Positions 1 to 6,752 of a stretch of 10,493 nucleotides of DNA are shown here, piece by piece. Each line of letters opens with the position of its first letter. Position 1 is the stretch's first letter. Location: the NCBI RefSeq assembly GCF_000718775.1, contig NZ_JOCB01000154.1, forward strand, positions 1 to 10,493. Direction: 5' to 3'. The notes beneath the pieces were generated by a model. The model saw nothing but the letters and a program-made list of their open reading frames with translations, was not told where the DNA came from and did no database searches. This DNA comes from Streptomyces sp. NRRL S-31 (GTDB lineage: Bacteria > Actinomycetota > Actinomycetes > Streptomycetales > Streptomycetaceae). The position numbers and the translations under genes were made by a program.

Positions 1-86
1 GCCGCCCACCGCGCCCGCGACGCCGGCCGCGCCACCGCGCCCGCCCCCACCGCGCCCCGCCCAGCCCCGCCCGTCGCACGCCGGCG

Positions 87-106
87 GTCCGCACTCAGGC
101 GCGGAC
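87..106. repeat. Short inverted repeat, 6-bp stem
   Basis: GTCCGC (87-92) and GCGGAC (101-106) are exact reverse complements separated by 8 bases. This could be a weak terminator-like hairpin for a gene to the left. There is no T-tract, and such short stems are common at this GC content. Confidence 0.3.
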
Positions 107-126
107 GTCCCCCTGCGCGTCCGTGT

Positions 127-157
127 ACGTATCAAGGAGACACGCCTCACGTATCAA
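127..157. repeat. Direct repeat of ACGTATCAA, 22-bp period
   Basis: The 9-mer ACGTATCAA occurs at 127-135 and again at 149-157, so the copies are 22 bp apart, about two helical turns and hence on the same face of the DNA. The motif is AT-richer than its surroundings. Such spacing is typical of a pair of regulator half-sites. On the - strand the two copies read TTGATA separated by 16 bp, which also loosely resembles a leftward -35/-10 pair. Function is unknown. Confidence 0.4.
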
Positions 158-290
158 CCTCGTACCGGTCCCGGTCATCCGTCCTGGAGACGGCCGGGCG
201 CACAGCCGGGTGCGGGACACTGGTCCTCGCCCGCCTCTACGATCCATGGCAGCAGGACACGCGCCAGTCGTTCAAAGGGGAGCCGCTGGG

Positions 291-318
291 GGAACCGGCT
301 GATTGGCGGGCGCGTAGA
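291..318 (+). promoter_or_regulatory. Candidate ECF-type promoter for the fhaA operon
   Basis: GGAACC (291-296) and CGTAGA (313-318) are separated by 16 bp. Actinobacterial ECF sigma factors use a -35 element containing AAC and a -10 beginning CGT at about this spacing, so the pair is a plausible promoter. The start of transcription would fall near 325, giving a leader of roughly 80 nt before fhaA. An overlapping TACGAT (319-324) resembles a vegetative -10, but no TTGACA-like element sits at the right distance. Which sigma factor acts here is inference. Confidence 0.35.
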
Positions 319-339
319 TACGATCAGTGAGCAGTACGG

Positions 340-365
340 CGGTACCCGGCAAGGCAGCGGTACCG
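340..365 (+). promoter_or_regulatory. Leader hairpin built on GGTACC repeats
   Basis: CGGTACC (340-346) pairs perfectly with GGTACCG (359-365) across a 12-nt loop, giving a 7-bp stem in the presumed fhaA 5' leader. It sits 38 nt before the start codon and leaves the Shine-Dalgarno sequence free. It may stabilise the transcript, or be chance recurrence of the self-complementary GGTACC. Confidence 0.3.
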
Positions 366-389
366 AGCAGGCAAGACGACGGCAGGGAC

Positions 390-398
390 GGAGGAGGT
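390..398 (+). promoter_or_regulatory. Ribosome binding site of fhaA
   Basis: GGAGGAGGT at 390-398 is an unusually complete Shine-Dalgarno sequence. It is followed five bases later by ATG at 404. It fixes the fhaA start and argues against the GTG at 397, which is in another frame and lies inside the site. Confidence 0.75.
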
Positions 399-403
399 GC
401 CCC

Positions 404-1261
404 ATGGGAGTCCTGAAGAAGTTCGAGCAGCGTCTCGAAGGTCTGGTGAACGGCACCTTCGCCAAGGTCTTCAAGTCCGAGGTCCAGCCCGTGGAGATCG
501 CCGGCGCGCTCCAGCGCGAGTGCGACAACAACGCGACCATCTGGAACCGCGACCGGACCGTCGTGCCCAACGACTTCATCGTGGAGCTGAGCGCGCCCGA
601 CTACGAGCGCCTCAGCCCCTACTCCGGGCAGCTCGGCGACGAGCTGGCCGGCATGGTGCGCGACTACGCCAAGCAGCAGCGCTACACCTTCATGGGACCG
701 ATCAAGGTCAACCTGGAGAAGGCCGACGACCTGGACACCGGCCTGTACCGGGTGCGCTCGCGCACCCTGGCCTCCTCCAGCAGCCAGCAGGCGGCGCCCG
801 ACGCACCGGCGCCCGGGCGCCCCGGGCAGGGTGCCCCCGGCGGCTACGGCCACCCGCCGGCCACCCCCGCCGGCGCGCCCCCCATGCCGTCCGCGCCGCC
901 GCCCGGCGCCCGCCCCGGCGGGTACGGTTACCCACAGCCCGCCACCCAGCGGCCCGCGGCGGCGCCGATGAGCGGTGCGCGCACCCGCTACTGGATCGAG
1001 ATCAACGGCACCCGCCACCAGATCTCCCGCCCGACGCTGGTGCTGGGCCGCAGCACCGACGCCGACGTGCGGATCGACGACCCCGGCGTGTCCCGCCGGC
1101 ACTGCGAGATCCGGACCGGAACGCCCTCGACGATCCAGGATCTCGGCTCCACCAACGGCATCGTGGTGGACGGGCAGCACACCACCCGCGCTACGCTCCG
1201 CGACGGCTCGCGGATCGTCGTGGGCAGCACCACCGTTATCTATAGGCAAGCCGAAGGGTGA
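404..1261 (+). CDS. fhaA: FHA domain protein FhaA with DUF3662 N-terminal domain
   Basis: A 285-residue cytoplasmic phosphothreonine-binding adaptor. Residues 1-120 form the conserved FhaA N-terminal domain (DUF3662; starts MGVLKKFEQRLEG). Residues 121-192 are a Pro/Gly/Ala/Tyr-rich linker. Residues 195-282 are an FHA domain with all hallmark residues: Gly215-Arg216, Ser230-Arg231-Arg232-His233, and Leu248-Gly-Ser-Thr-Asn251-Gly. No membrane segment is visible. In Mycobacterium, FhaA is a PknB substrate and binds the phosphorylated pseudokinase domain of MviN (the MurJ-type lipid II flippase) to restrain peptidoglycan synthesis. The same role here is inferred from gene context. It is shorter than the ~527-residue mycobacterial protein because the linker is shorter. 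The start is set by the strong ribosome site just upstream. fhaB follows after 10 nt. Confidence 0.95.
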   Translation: MGVLKKFEQRLEGLVNGTFAKVFKSEVQPVEIAGALQRECDNNATIWNRDRTVVPNDFIVELSAPDYERLSPYSGQLGDELAGMVRDYAKQQRYTFMGPIKVNLEKADDLDTGLYRVRSRTLASSSSQQAAPDAPAPGRPGQGAPGGYGHPPATPAGAPPMPSAPPPGARPGGYGYPQPATQRPAAAPMSGARTRYWIEINGTRHQISRPTLVLGRSTDADVRIDDPGVSRRHCEIRTGTPSTIQDLGSTNGIVVDGQHTTRATLRDGSRIVVGSTTVIYRQAEG

Positions 1262-1271
1262 AGCGGGGGCA

Positions 1272-1811
1272 ATGTCAGAGCTGACCCTCACGGTCATGCG
1301 GCTGGGTTTCCTGGCCGTACTGTGGCTGTTCGTGATCGTGGCCGTGCAGGTCATCCGGAGCGACCTGTTCGGTACGCGCGTCACCCAGCGCGGATCGCGT
1401 AGGGAAGCGGCCCGGCCCCAGCAGTCGGGCCGGCAGCAGGCCCGCCAGCAGCGCGGCCAGCAGCAGGCACCGCCGCAGCAGCGCGGCCAGCAGAGCGGCG
1501 GCCGGCGTGGCCGCAACGCCCCCACCAAGCTGGTCGTGACCGAGGGCACCCTGACCGGCACCACCGTCGCGCTCCAGGGCCAGACCATCACGCTGGGCCG
1601 GGCGCACGACTCCACGATCGTGCTGGACGACGACTACGCCTCCAGCCGCCATGCCAGGATCTACCCGGACCGTGACGGGCAGTGGATCATCGAGGACCTC
1701 GGCTCCACCAACGGCACGTACCTGGACCGGTCCCGGCTGACGACCCCCACACCGATCCCCCTGGGCGCGCCGATCCGCATCGGCAAGACCGCAATCGAGC
1801 TGCGGAAGTAG
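1272..1811 (+). CDS. fhaB: Membrane-anchored FHA domain protein FhaB/FipA
   Basis: A 179-residue protein with one N-terminal transmembrane helix (about residues 7-28), a Gln/Arg-rich linker (about 40-82) and a C-terminal FHA domain (about 86-178). FHA hallmarks are intact: Gly109-Arg110, Ser124-Ser125-Arg126-His127, and Leu143-Gly-Ser-Thr-Asn147-Gly. The mycobacterial homologue (FipA/FhaB) is phosphorylated by the locus kinases and links FtsZ and FtsQ in division. The equivalent role here is inferred. The start at 1272 (MSELTLTVM) follows a G-rich ribosome site and lies 10 nt after the fhaA stop, suggesting translation in the same operon. The frame is open back to about 975 inside fhaA, but nothing upstream of 1272 resembles the family. 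The linker holds an exact 18-bp direct repeat. Confidence 0.93.
   Translation: MSELTLTVMRLGFLAVLWLFVIVAVQVIRSDLFGTRVTQRGSRREAARPQQSGRQQARQQRGQQQAPPQQRGQQSGGRRGRNAPTKLVVTEGTLTGTTVALQGQTITLGRAHDSTIVLDDDYASSRHARIYPDRDGQWIIEDLGSTNGTYLDRSRLTTPTPIPLGAPIRIGKTAIELRK
1446..1493 (+). repeat. 18-bp direct repeat in the fhaB linker
   Basis: CAGCAGCGCGGCCAGCAG occurs at 1446-1463 and 1476-1493, an exact repeat with a 30-bp (10-codon) period. It encodes Gln-Gln-Arg-Gly-Gln-Gln twice (residues 59-64 and 69-74). Because the period is a multiple of three, copy-number change would lengthen or shorten the linker without breaking the frame. Confidence 0.8.
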
Positions 1812-1820
1812 TGCTACATC

Positions 1821-1955
1821 ATGAGTAAGCGCGAGCGGAGCGAGCACGCAGCGGCAGGCCGCCACCCGGTCTCCGGCGCGCTCCCGACCGGAGGGTGGGC
1901 AGTGTGGCTCGACACGACCGGCTGCATTCGGAGCCGACGGGCGAGGTGCGCATGA
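1821..1955 (+). CDS. Possible 44-codon leader ORF overlapping pstP
   Basis: The 140-nt gap between fhaB and pstP contains an open frame from ATG 1821 to TGA 1953-1955. It would encode 44 residues starting MSKRERSEHAAAGRHP. Its stop overlaps the pstP ATG as ATGA (1952-1955), the classic arrangement for translational coupling. Against it: there is no well-placed Shine-Dalgarno sequence before 1821, the composition (many Arg, several Trp and Cys) is unlike a folded domain, and I recognise no family. If translated it would act as a leader feeding ribosomes to pstP rather than as a functional protein. The frame could also be chance. Confidence 0.25.
   Translation: MSKRERSEHAAAGRHPVSGALPTGGWAVWLDTTGCIRSRRARCA
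1890..1895 (+). promoter_or_regulatory. Shine-Dalgarno-like GGAGGG upstream of pstP
   Basis: GGAGGG at 1890-1895 lies 8 nt before GTG 1904, which is in frame with pstP and would add 16 residues. It is a better ribosome site than the GAGG (1943-1946) before ATG 1952. It leaves the true pstP start open, or it could serve translation of the leader region. Confidence 0.4.
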
Positions 1956-3652
1956 GTCTGTCACTGCGCTTCGCCGCCGGATCGCACAAGGGCATGATCC
2001 GGGAAGGCAACGAGGACTCCGGTTACGCCGGTCCGCGCCTGCTCGCGATCGCCGACGGCATGGGCGGCCAGGCGGCCGGCGAGGTCGCCTCCTCCGAGGT
2101 GATCTCCACCCTGGTCACCCTCGACGACGACGTGCCCGGCTCCGACATCCTCACCTCGCTCGGCACCGCCGTGCAGCGCGCCAACGACCAGCTGCGCGCC
2201 ATGGTGGAGGAGGACCCCCAGCTCGAGGGCATGGGCACCACCCTGACCGCGCTGCTGTGGACCGGTCAGCGGCTCGGTCTCGTGCACGTCGGCGACTCGC
2301 GCGCGTACCTGCTCCGGGACGGAGTCCTCACCCAGATCACCCAGGACCACACCTGGGTGCAGCGACTGGTGGACGAGGGCCGGATCACCGAGGAGGAGGC
2401 CACCACCCACCCGCAGCGCTCCCTGCTGATGCGGGCCCTCGGCAGCAGTGAGCACGTCGAGCCCGACCTGTCGGTCCGCGAGGTCCGCGCCGGCGACCGC
2501 TATCTGATCTGCTCCGACGGCCTGTCCGGCGTCGTCTCCCACCAGACGATGGAGGAGGCGCTCGCCAGCTACCAGGGTCCGCAGGAGACCGTGCAGGAGC
2601 TGATCCAGCTCGCGCTGCGCGGCGGCGGCCCCGACAACATCACCGTGATCGTCGCCGACGTGCTGGACCTGGACCAGGGCGACACCCTCGCCGGCCAGCT
2701 GTCCGACCAGCCGGTGGTGGTCGGCGCGGTCGCCGAGAACCAGCTCCACCTGAACGACAACGGCATCATGCAGACCCCGGCCGGCCGCGCCTCGCACCTC
2801 GGCCGCGGTCAGGGGCACGGTGGCGGCGAGTTCGGCCCGCCCGGCTCCGGCGACGCCGGCTACATCCCGGCCGACGGCTTCGACGACTACGCCGACGGCG
2901 ACTTCGGCAAGCCGCGCAAGCAGCGCAGATGGCTGAAGACCTCGCTCTACGGCGTCCTCGCCCTGGCCGTGGTCGGCGGCGGCCTGTACGGCGGCTACCG
3001 CTGGACGCAGACGCAGTACTACGTCGGCGCCAAGGACGAGCACGTCGCGCTGTACCGCGGGATCGACCAGAACCTGGCCTGGGTGTCGCTGTCGAAGGTG
3101 GAGAAGGACCACCCCGAGATCGAACTCAAGTACCTGCCGCCGTACCAGCAGAAGCAGGTGAAGGCCACGATCGCGGAGGGCGGCCTGGTGGCGGCCCGGT
3201 CCAAGGTCGACGAGCTGGCCGTGCAGGCCTCGGCCTGCCGGAAGCAGGCCGAGCGCAAGGCCGCGGACGAGGCCGCGCGGGAGAAGGCCGAGAACGACAA
3301 GGGCAAGGGCGCCAGCCCGAACCCCACGGACTCGGGCTCGGGCACCGGTTCCGGCACGGGCACGACCGGCAGCACCGGCACCGGTACCAGTGGCAGCGGC
3401 ACCGGTGGTAGCGGCGGCGCCACGGACACCGTCGCGCACACCGCGTCCACCACGGTCTCCGCCCTGACCCCCGCCTTCACGCAGGTCTCCTTCGTCACGA
3501 AGGCCTCCCCGAACCCGAACCCGTCGGCCTCGAAGACGCCCCCGGCGACCCCTTCGAAGTCTCCGTCCACGACCCCGTCCGCGACCCCCAGCCCCGGCCC
3601 CACCCTCTCGGAGGATGAGCAGAAGGTCGTCTCGCTGTGCGGTAAGCAGTAG
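1952..3652 (+). CDS. pstP: Membrane PP2C-family Ser/Thr phosphatase PstP
   Basis: A 566-residue phosphoprotein phosphatase that dephosphorylates PknB and its substrates at the inner face of the membrane. Residues 4-238 form the PPM/PP2C catalytic domain with its metal-binding motifs: Glu21-Asp22, Asp35-Gly-Met-Gly-Gly39, Gly114-Asp-Ser-Arg117, Ser188-Asp189-Gly190, and Gly-Gly-Gly-Pro227-Asp228-Asn229. A cytoplasmic linker (240-325) and one transmembrane helix (about 329-348) follow. The extracellular part has a predicted charged helix (about 410-455), a Gly/Ser/Thr-rich stretch (460-490) and a Pro/Ser/Thr-rich tail (518-550), ending SLCGKQ. The ATG at 1952 was chosen because the N-terminus then aligns with mycobacterial PstP. 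GTG 1904 with a stronger ribosome site is a real alternative (+16 residues). It is longer outside the membrane than I expect for the mycobacterial protein. Confidence 0.94.
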   Translation: MSLSLRFAAGSHKGMIREGNEDSGYAGPRLLAIADGMGGQAAGEVASSEVISTLVTLDDDVPGSDILTSLGTAVQRANDQLRAMVEEDPQLEGMGTTLTALLWTGQRLGLVHVGDSRAYLLRDGVLTQITQDHTWVQRLVDEGRITEEEATTHPQRSLLMRALGSSEHVEPDLSVREVRAGDRYLICSDGLSGVVSHQTMEEALASYQGPQETVQELIQLALRGGGPDNITVIVADVLDLDQGDTLAGQLSDQPVVVGAVAENQLHLNDNGIMQTPAGRASHLGRGQGHGGGEFGPPGSGDAGYIPADGFDDYADGDFGKPRKQRRWLKTSLYGVLALAVVGGGLYGGYRWTQTQYYVGAKDEHVALYRGIDQNLAWVSLSKVEKDHPEIELKYLPPYQQKQVKATIAEGGLVAARSKVDELAVQASACRKQAERKAADEAAREKAENDKGKGASPNPTDSGSGTGSGTGTTGSTGTGTSGSGTGGSGGATDTVAHTASTTVSALTPAFTQVSFVTKASPNPNPSASKTPPATPSKSPSTTPSATPSPGPTLSEDEQKVVSLCGKQ

Positions 3653-3679
3653 GCAAGCCGTGAGAGGCCCCGTCACACG

Positions 3680-5131
3680 ATGAGCAGTACTACGAATTCG
3701 CCGACGCATCACACGTCCACGATCGGCGCCATCGGCGCGCCGAGCCGCCGCAACACCGAGCTGGCCCTGCTGGTCTTCGCCGTGGCCATCCCGGTGTTCG
3801 CCTACGCCAACGTGGGCCTGGCCCTCAACGACCAGGTCCCGTCCGGTCTGCTGACCTACGGCCTGGCCCTGCTCCTGCTGGCCGGCGTGGCCCACCTCGC
3901 CGTACGGAAGTTCGCGCCGTACGCCGACCCGCTGCTGCTGCCGCTGGCCACCCTGCTCAACGGGCTCGGGCTGGTCGTGATCTGGCGGCTGGACCAGTCC
4001 AAGCTGCTCCAGTCGCTGCGGGGCTTCTCTCCCTCCGCGCCGCGCCAGCTGCTGTACACCGCGCTGGCCATCGCCGTCTTCACCGCCGTGCTGTTCTTCC
4101 TGAAGGACCACCGGGTCCTCCAGCGCTACACGTACATCTCGATGTTCGCCGCCCTGGTGCTGCTCATCCTGCCGCTGGTGCCGGGGCTCGGCGCCAACAT
4201 CTACGGCGCGAAGATCTGGATCCGGATCCCCGGTCTCGGCTCCCTCCAGCCCGGTGAGTTCGCGAAGATCGTCCTCGCGGTCTTCTTCGCCGGCTACCTG
4301 ATGGTCAAGCGCGATGCCCTGGCCCTCGCCAGCCGCCGCTTCATGGGCCTCTACCTGCCGCGCGGCCGTGACCTCGGTCCGATCCTGGTGGTCTGGGCGA
4401 TCTCGATCCTCATCCTGGTCTTCGAGACCGACCTCGGCACCTCGCTGCTGTTCTTCGGCATGTTCGTGATCATGCTGTACGTCGCCACCGAGCGGACCAG
4501 CTGGATCGTCTTCGGCCTGCTGATGTCCGCGGTCGGCGCCGTCGGCGTGGCGAGCTTCGAGCCACACATCCAGACCCGTGTGCACGCCTGGCTCGACCCG
4601 ATGCGCGAGTACGAACTCAGCCGTCAGGTCACCCACGACGGCATCCTCCACTCCGACCAGCTGCAACAGTCCCTGTGGGCGTTCGGCTCCGGCGGCACCC
4701 TCGGCACGGGCTGGGGCCAGGGCCACTCGGACCTGATCAAGTTCGCCGCCAACTCCGACTTCGTGCTCGCGACGTTCGGCGAGGAGCTGGGCCTGGCCGG
4801 CATCATGGCGATCCTGCTGATCTACGGCCTGATCGTGGAGCGCGGCCTGCGCACCGCCCTCGCGGCTCGCGACCCGTTCGGCAAGCTGCTCGCCGTCGGC
4901 CTGTCCGGCGCCTTCGCGCTCCAGGTCTTCGTGGTGGCCGGCGGTGTCATGGGGCTCATCCCGCTGACCGGTATGACCATGCCGTTCCTCGCTTCCGGCG
5001 GTTCCTCCGTGCTGGCCAACTGGGCCCTGATCGGCATCCTGATCCGCATCAGCGACACCGCCCGCCGCCCGGCGCCCGCCCCCGCCGGAAACCCCGACGC
5101 CGAGATGACCCAGGTGGTCCGCCCGTCATGA
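3680..5131 (+). CDS. rodA: SEDS-family peptidoglycan glycosyltransferase (RodA/FtsW type)
   Basis: A 483-residue polytopic membrane protein with about ten to twelve hydrophobic segments between residues 27 and 457. SEDS enzymes polymerise lipid II into glycan strands and work with a class B PBP. Family signatures are present: GAKIWI (176-181), QPGEFAK (190-196), ETDLGTS (249-255) containing the conserved catalytic Asp251, FGEELGLAG (366-374), and the C-terminal PLTGMTMPFLASGGSS (428-443). The N-terminal ~24 residues are a Ser/Thr-rich cytoplasmic tail. The C-terminus is a short Pro/Ala-rich tail. pbpA overlaps the stop codon, so this is the cognate partner pair. Streptomyces has several SEDS proteins; locus context favours the PstP-PbpA-linked RodA over division FtsW or the sporulation SfrA. 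A GAGAGG ribosome site lies at 3662-3667, slightly far (12 nt) from the ATG. Confidence 0.93.
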   Translation: MSSTTNSPTHHTSTIGAIGAPSRRNTELALLVFAVAIPVFAYANVGLALNDQVPSGLLTYGLALLLLAGVAHLAVRKFAPYADPLLLPLATLLNGLGLVVIWRLDQSKLLQSLRGFSPSAPRQLLYTALAIAVFTAVLFFLKDHRVLQRYTYISMFAALVLLILPLVPGLGANIYGAKIWIRIPGLGSLQPGEFAKIVLAVFFAGYLMVKRDALALASRRFMGLYLPRGRDLGPILVVWAISILILVFETDLGTSLLFFGMFVIMLYVATERTSWIVFGLLMSAVGAVGVASFEPHIQTRVHAWLDPMREYELSRQVTHDGILHSDQLQQSLWAFGSGGTLGTGWGQGHSDLIKFAANSDFVLATFGEELGLAGIMAILLIYGLIVERGLRTALAARDPFGKLLAVGLSGAFALQVFVVAGGVMGLIPLTGMTMPFLASGGSSVLANWALIGILIRISDTARRPAPAPAGNPDAEMTQVVRPS

Positions 5132-6612
5132 ACAAGCCCCTGCGCCGGATCGCGATCTTCTGCGGTCTGCTCGTGCTGACCCTGCTGATCCGGGACAACT
5201 GGCTCCAGTACGTGAAGGCCGACGGCCTCAAGGAGGACCCGAGCAACCGCCGCGTCACCATCGCCCGGTACGCCACCCCACGCGGTGACATCATCGTCGG
5301 CGGCAACCCGATCACCGGGTCCGCCGAGGGTGGCAAGACCGGTCTGAACGACCTCAAGTACAAGCGGACGTACAAGAACGGCGCCATGTGGGCGCCGGTC
5401 ACCGGGTACGCCTCGCAGGCCTTCGGCGCCACCCAGCTGGAGTCCCTGGAGGACGGCATCCTCACCGGCGACGACGACCGGCTGTTCTTCCGCAAGACCC
5501 TGGACATGGTCACCGGCAAGGAGCAGCAGGGCGGCAACGTCGTCACCACGCTCAACGGCGCCGCGCAGAAGGCCGCGTACGACGGTCTGAAGAAGCAGGG
5601 CGGCAAGGGCGCGGTCGTCGCGCTGGAGCCCTCCACCGGCAAGATCCTGGCGCTGGCCTCGTACCCGTCGTACGACCCCTCGTCCTTCGCGGGGAACACC
5701 AACGACGACGCGGCGGCCTGGAAGAAGCTCCAGAAGAAGTACAACCCCGACGACCCGATGCTGAACCGGGCACTGCGCGAGACCTACCCGCCGGGCTCCA
5801 CCTTCAAGGTGGTCACGGCCGCGGCGGCGCTGGAGAACGGCAAGTACACCTCGGCCGACCAGAAGACCGAGACGCCGCTGCCGTGGGTCATGCCGGGCAC
5901 CAGGACCGAGCTGAAGAACGAGGGCAGCATCCCGTGCGAGAACGCGACCATGCGGGTCGCGCTCCAGTACTCGTGCAACACCGTCTTCGGCAAGATCGGC
6001 TCCGACCTCGGCAACGACAAGATGCTCGCCGAGGCGAAGAAGTTCGGCTTCGACGCCGAGCAGTTCACCCCGGTCCGCGCCACCGCCTCGGTGTTCTCCG
6101 ACGGCATGAACCAGTCGCAGACCGCGCTGTCCTCCATCGGCCAGTACAACACCGCCGCGACCCCGCTCCAGATGGCCATGGTCGCCTCGGCGGTCGCCAA
6201 CGACGGCAAGCTGATGAAGCCGTACATGGTGGACGAGCTGGTCTCCTCCAACCTGGACCCGGTCGCCAAGACCGAGCCGGAGGAGCTGAGCCGGCCGCTG
6301 TCGCCGGGCAACGCGCAGATCCTCCAGGACATGATGCAGACGGTGGTCGAGAAGGGCACCGGCACGCGGGCGAAGATCGACGGCGCGACGGTCGGCGGCA
6401 AGACCGGTACCGCCCAGCACGGTGTGGAGAACAGCGAGAACCCGTACGCCTGGTTCATCTCCTACGCCAAGCTGGGTGACGGCAGCGCGCCGGTCGCCGT
6501 GGCCGTGGTGATCGAGGACGACGCGGCCAACCGCGACGACATCTCCGGTGGCGGCCTGGCCGCGCCGATCGCGAGGAACGTCATGAAGGCGGTCATCGAC
6601 TCCAAGAAGTGA
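5128..6612 (+). CDS. pbpA: Class B penicillin-binding protein (D,D-transpeptidase) PbpA
   Basis: A 494-residue transpeptidase that crosslinks peptidoglycan outside the membrane. It has a short cytoplasmic N-terminus and one signal-anchor helix (about 8-22). A small N-terminal non-catalytic module (to about 150) is followed by the penicillin-binding domain. The three active-site motifs are intact: Ser224-Thr-Phe-Lys227, Ser282-Cys-Asn284, and Lys425-Thr-Gly-Thr428. This is short for a class B PBP, which fits the PbpA subgroup next to rodA in actinobacteria rather than FtsI. The ATG shares ATGA with the rodA stop (5128-5131), so the two subunits are likely made in equal amounts by translational coupling. 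An AGGTGG ribosome site lies inside the end of rodA. Confidence 0.95.
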   Translation: MNKPLRRIAIFCGLLVLTLLIRDNWLQYVKADGLKEDPSNRRVTIARYATPRGDIIVGGNPITGSAEGGKTGLNDLKYKRTYKNGAMWAPVTGYASQAFGATQLESLEDGILTGDDDRLFFRKTLDMVTGKEQQGGNVVTTLNGAAQKAAYDGLKKQGGKGAVVALEPSTGKILALASYPSYDPSSFAGNTNDDAAAWKKLQKKYNPDDPMLNRALRETYPPGSTFKVVTAAAALENGKYTSADQKTETPLPWVMPGTRTELKNEGSIPCENATMRVALQYSCNTVFGKIGSDLGNDKMLAEAKKFGFDAEQFTPVRATASVFSDGMNQSQTALSSIGQYNTAATPLQMAMVASAVANDGKLMKPYMVDELVSSNLDPVAKTEPEELSRPLSPGNAQILQDMMQTVVEKGTGTRAKIDGATVGGKTGTAQHGVENSENPYAWFISYAKLGDGSAPVAVAVVIEDDAANRDDISGGGLAAPIARNVMKAVIDSKK

Positions 6613-6670
6613 CCGCCGACGGCCCCGGGCAGTGACGCCGCTCACACCCCCTTCACATCGTCGCACGTTG

Positions 6671-6689
6671 CGATACCGGTCCTGTATCG
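6671..6689. promoter_or_regulatory. Inverted repeat in the pbpA-pknB gap (operator-like)
   Basis: CGATAC (6671-6676) and GTATCG (6684-6689) are exact reverse complements separated by 7 bp. The arms are AT-richer than the surroundings and the total length (19 bp) suits a dimeric regulator. A TTGCGA (6668-6673) overlaps the left arm. No regulator can be named from sequence alone. Confidence 0.35.
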
Positions 6690-6727
6690 GGTTACGGGCT
6701 TGGCCAGGTCACACAGAGCGAGCCGGG

Positions 6728-6733
6728 TACGGT
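6728..6733 (+). promoter_or_regulatory. Candidate -10 element for pknB
   Basis: TACGGT at 6728-6733 fits the Streptomyces vegetative TANNNT pattern. The only TTG-type -35 upstream (TTGGCC, 6700-6705) is 22 bp away, too far for a standard promoter. pknB may have its own promoter within this 194-bp gap, but the evidence is weak. Confidence 0.25.
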
Positions 6734-6752
6734 AGGCCCGGACGGCAGCCTC

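Larger units (their letters stand above)
1..403. other. Intergenic leader upstream of fhaA
   Basis: No gene can be supported here. The first ~75 bases are extremely C-rich on the + strand. The + strand has no stop codon in any frame until about position 300, which at this GC content does not by itself indicate coding. Codon third positions between 90 and 400 do not show the strong G/C bias of the genes that follow. The region holds a short inverted repeat near 87-106, a direct repeat at 127-157, a candidate promoter near 291-318 and a leader hairpin at 340-365. On the - strand, a GTG at 148-150 preceded by GAGG opens a glycine-rich frame off the left edge. Its first codons are rare ones (AGG, TTG, ATA, ACA), so it is not called as a gene. 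Confidence 0.6.

Noticed and set aside
1..150. A possible glycine-rich gene start on the - strand (GTG 148-150 with GAGG upstream)
   Set aside because: The first ~20 codons include several rare ones and the sequence leaves the window after 50 codons. Not enough to call a gene.
180..260. A tRNA gene upstream of fhaA
   Set aside because: I looked for a cloverleaf with an acceptor stem and a TTCRANYC-type T-loop and found none.
1961..4726. A 921-residue open frame on the - strand antisense to pstP and rodA
   Set aside because: It mirrors two clearly functional genes. Its Arg/Gly/Val/Gln/His-rich product has no domain, and long antisense frames are expected in high-GC DNA with G/C third positions.
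4822..6666. A 614-residue open frame antisense to pbpA
   Set aside because: Composition is low-complexity Arg/Gly/Val/Leu. The opposite strand carries all PBP active-site motifs.
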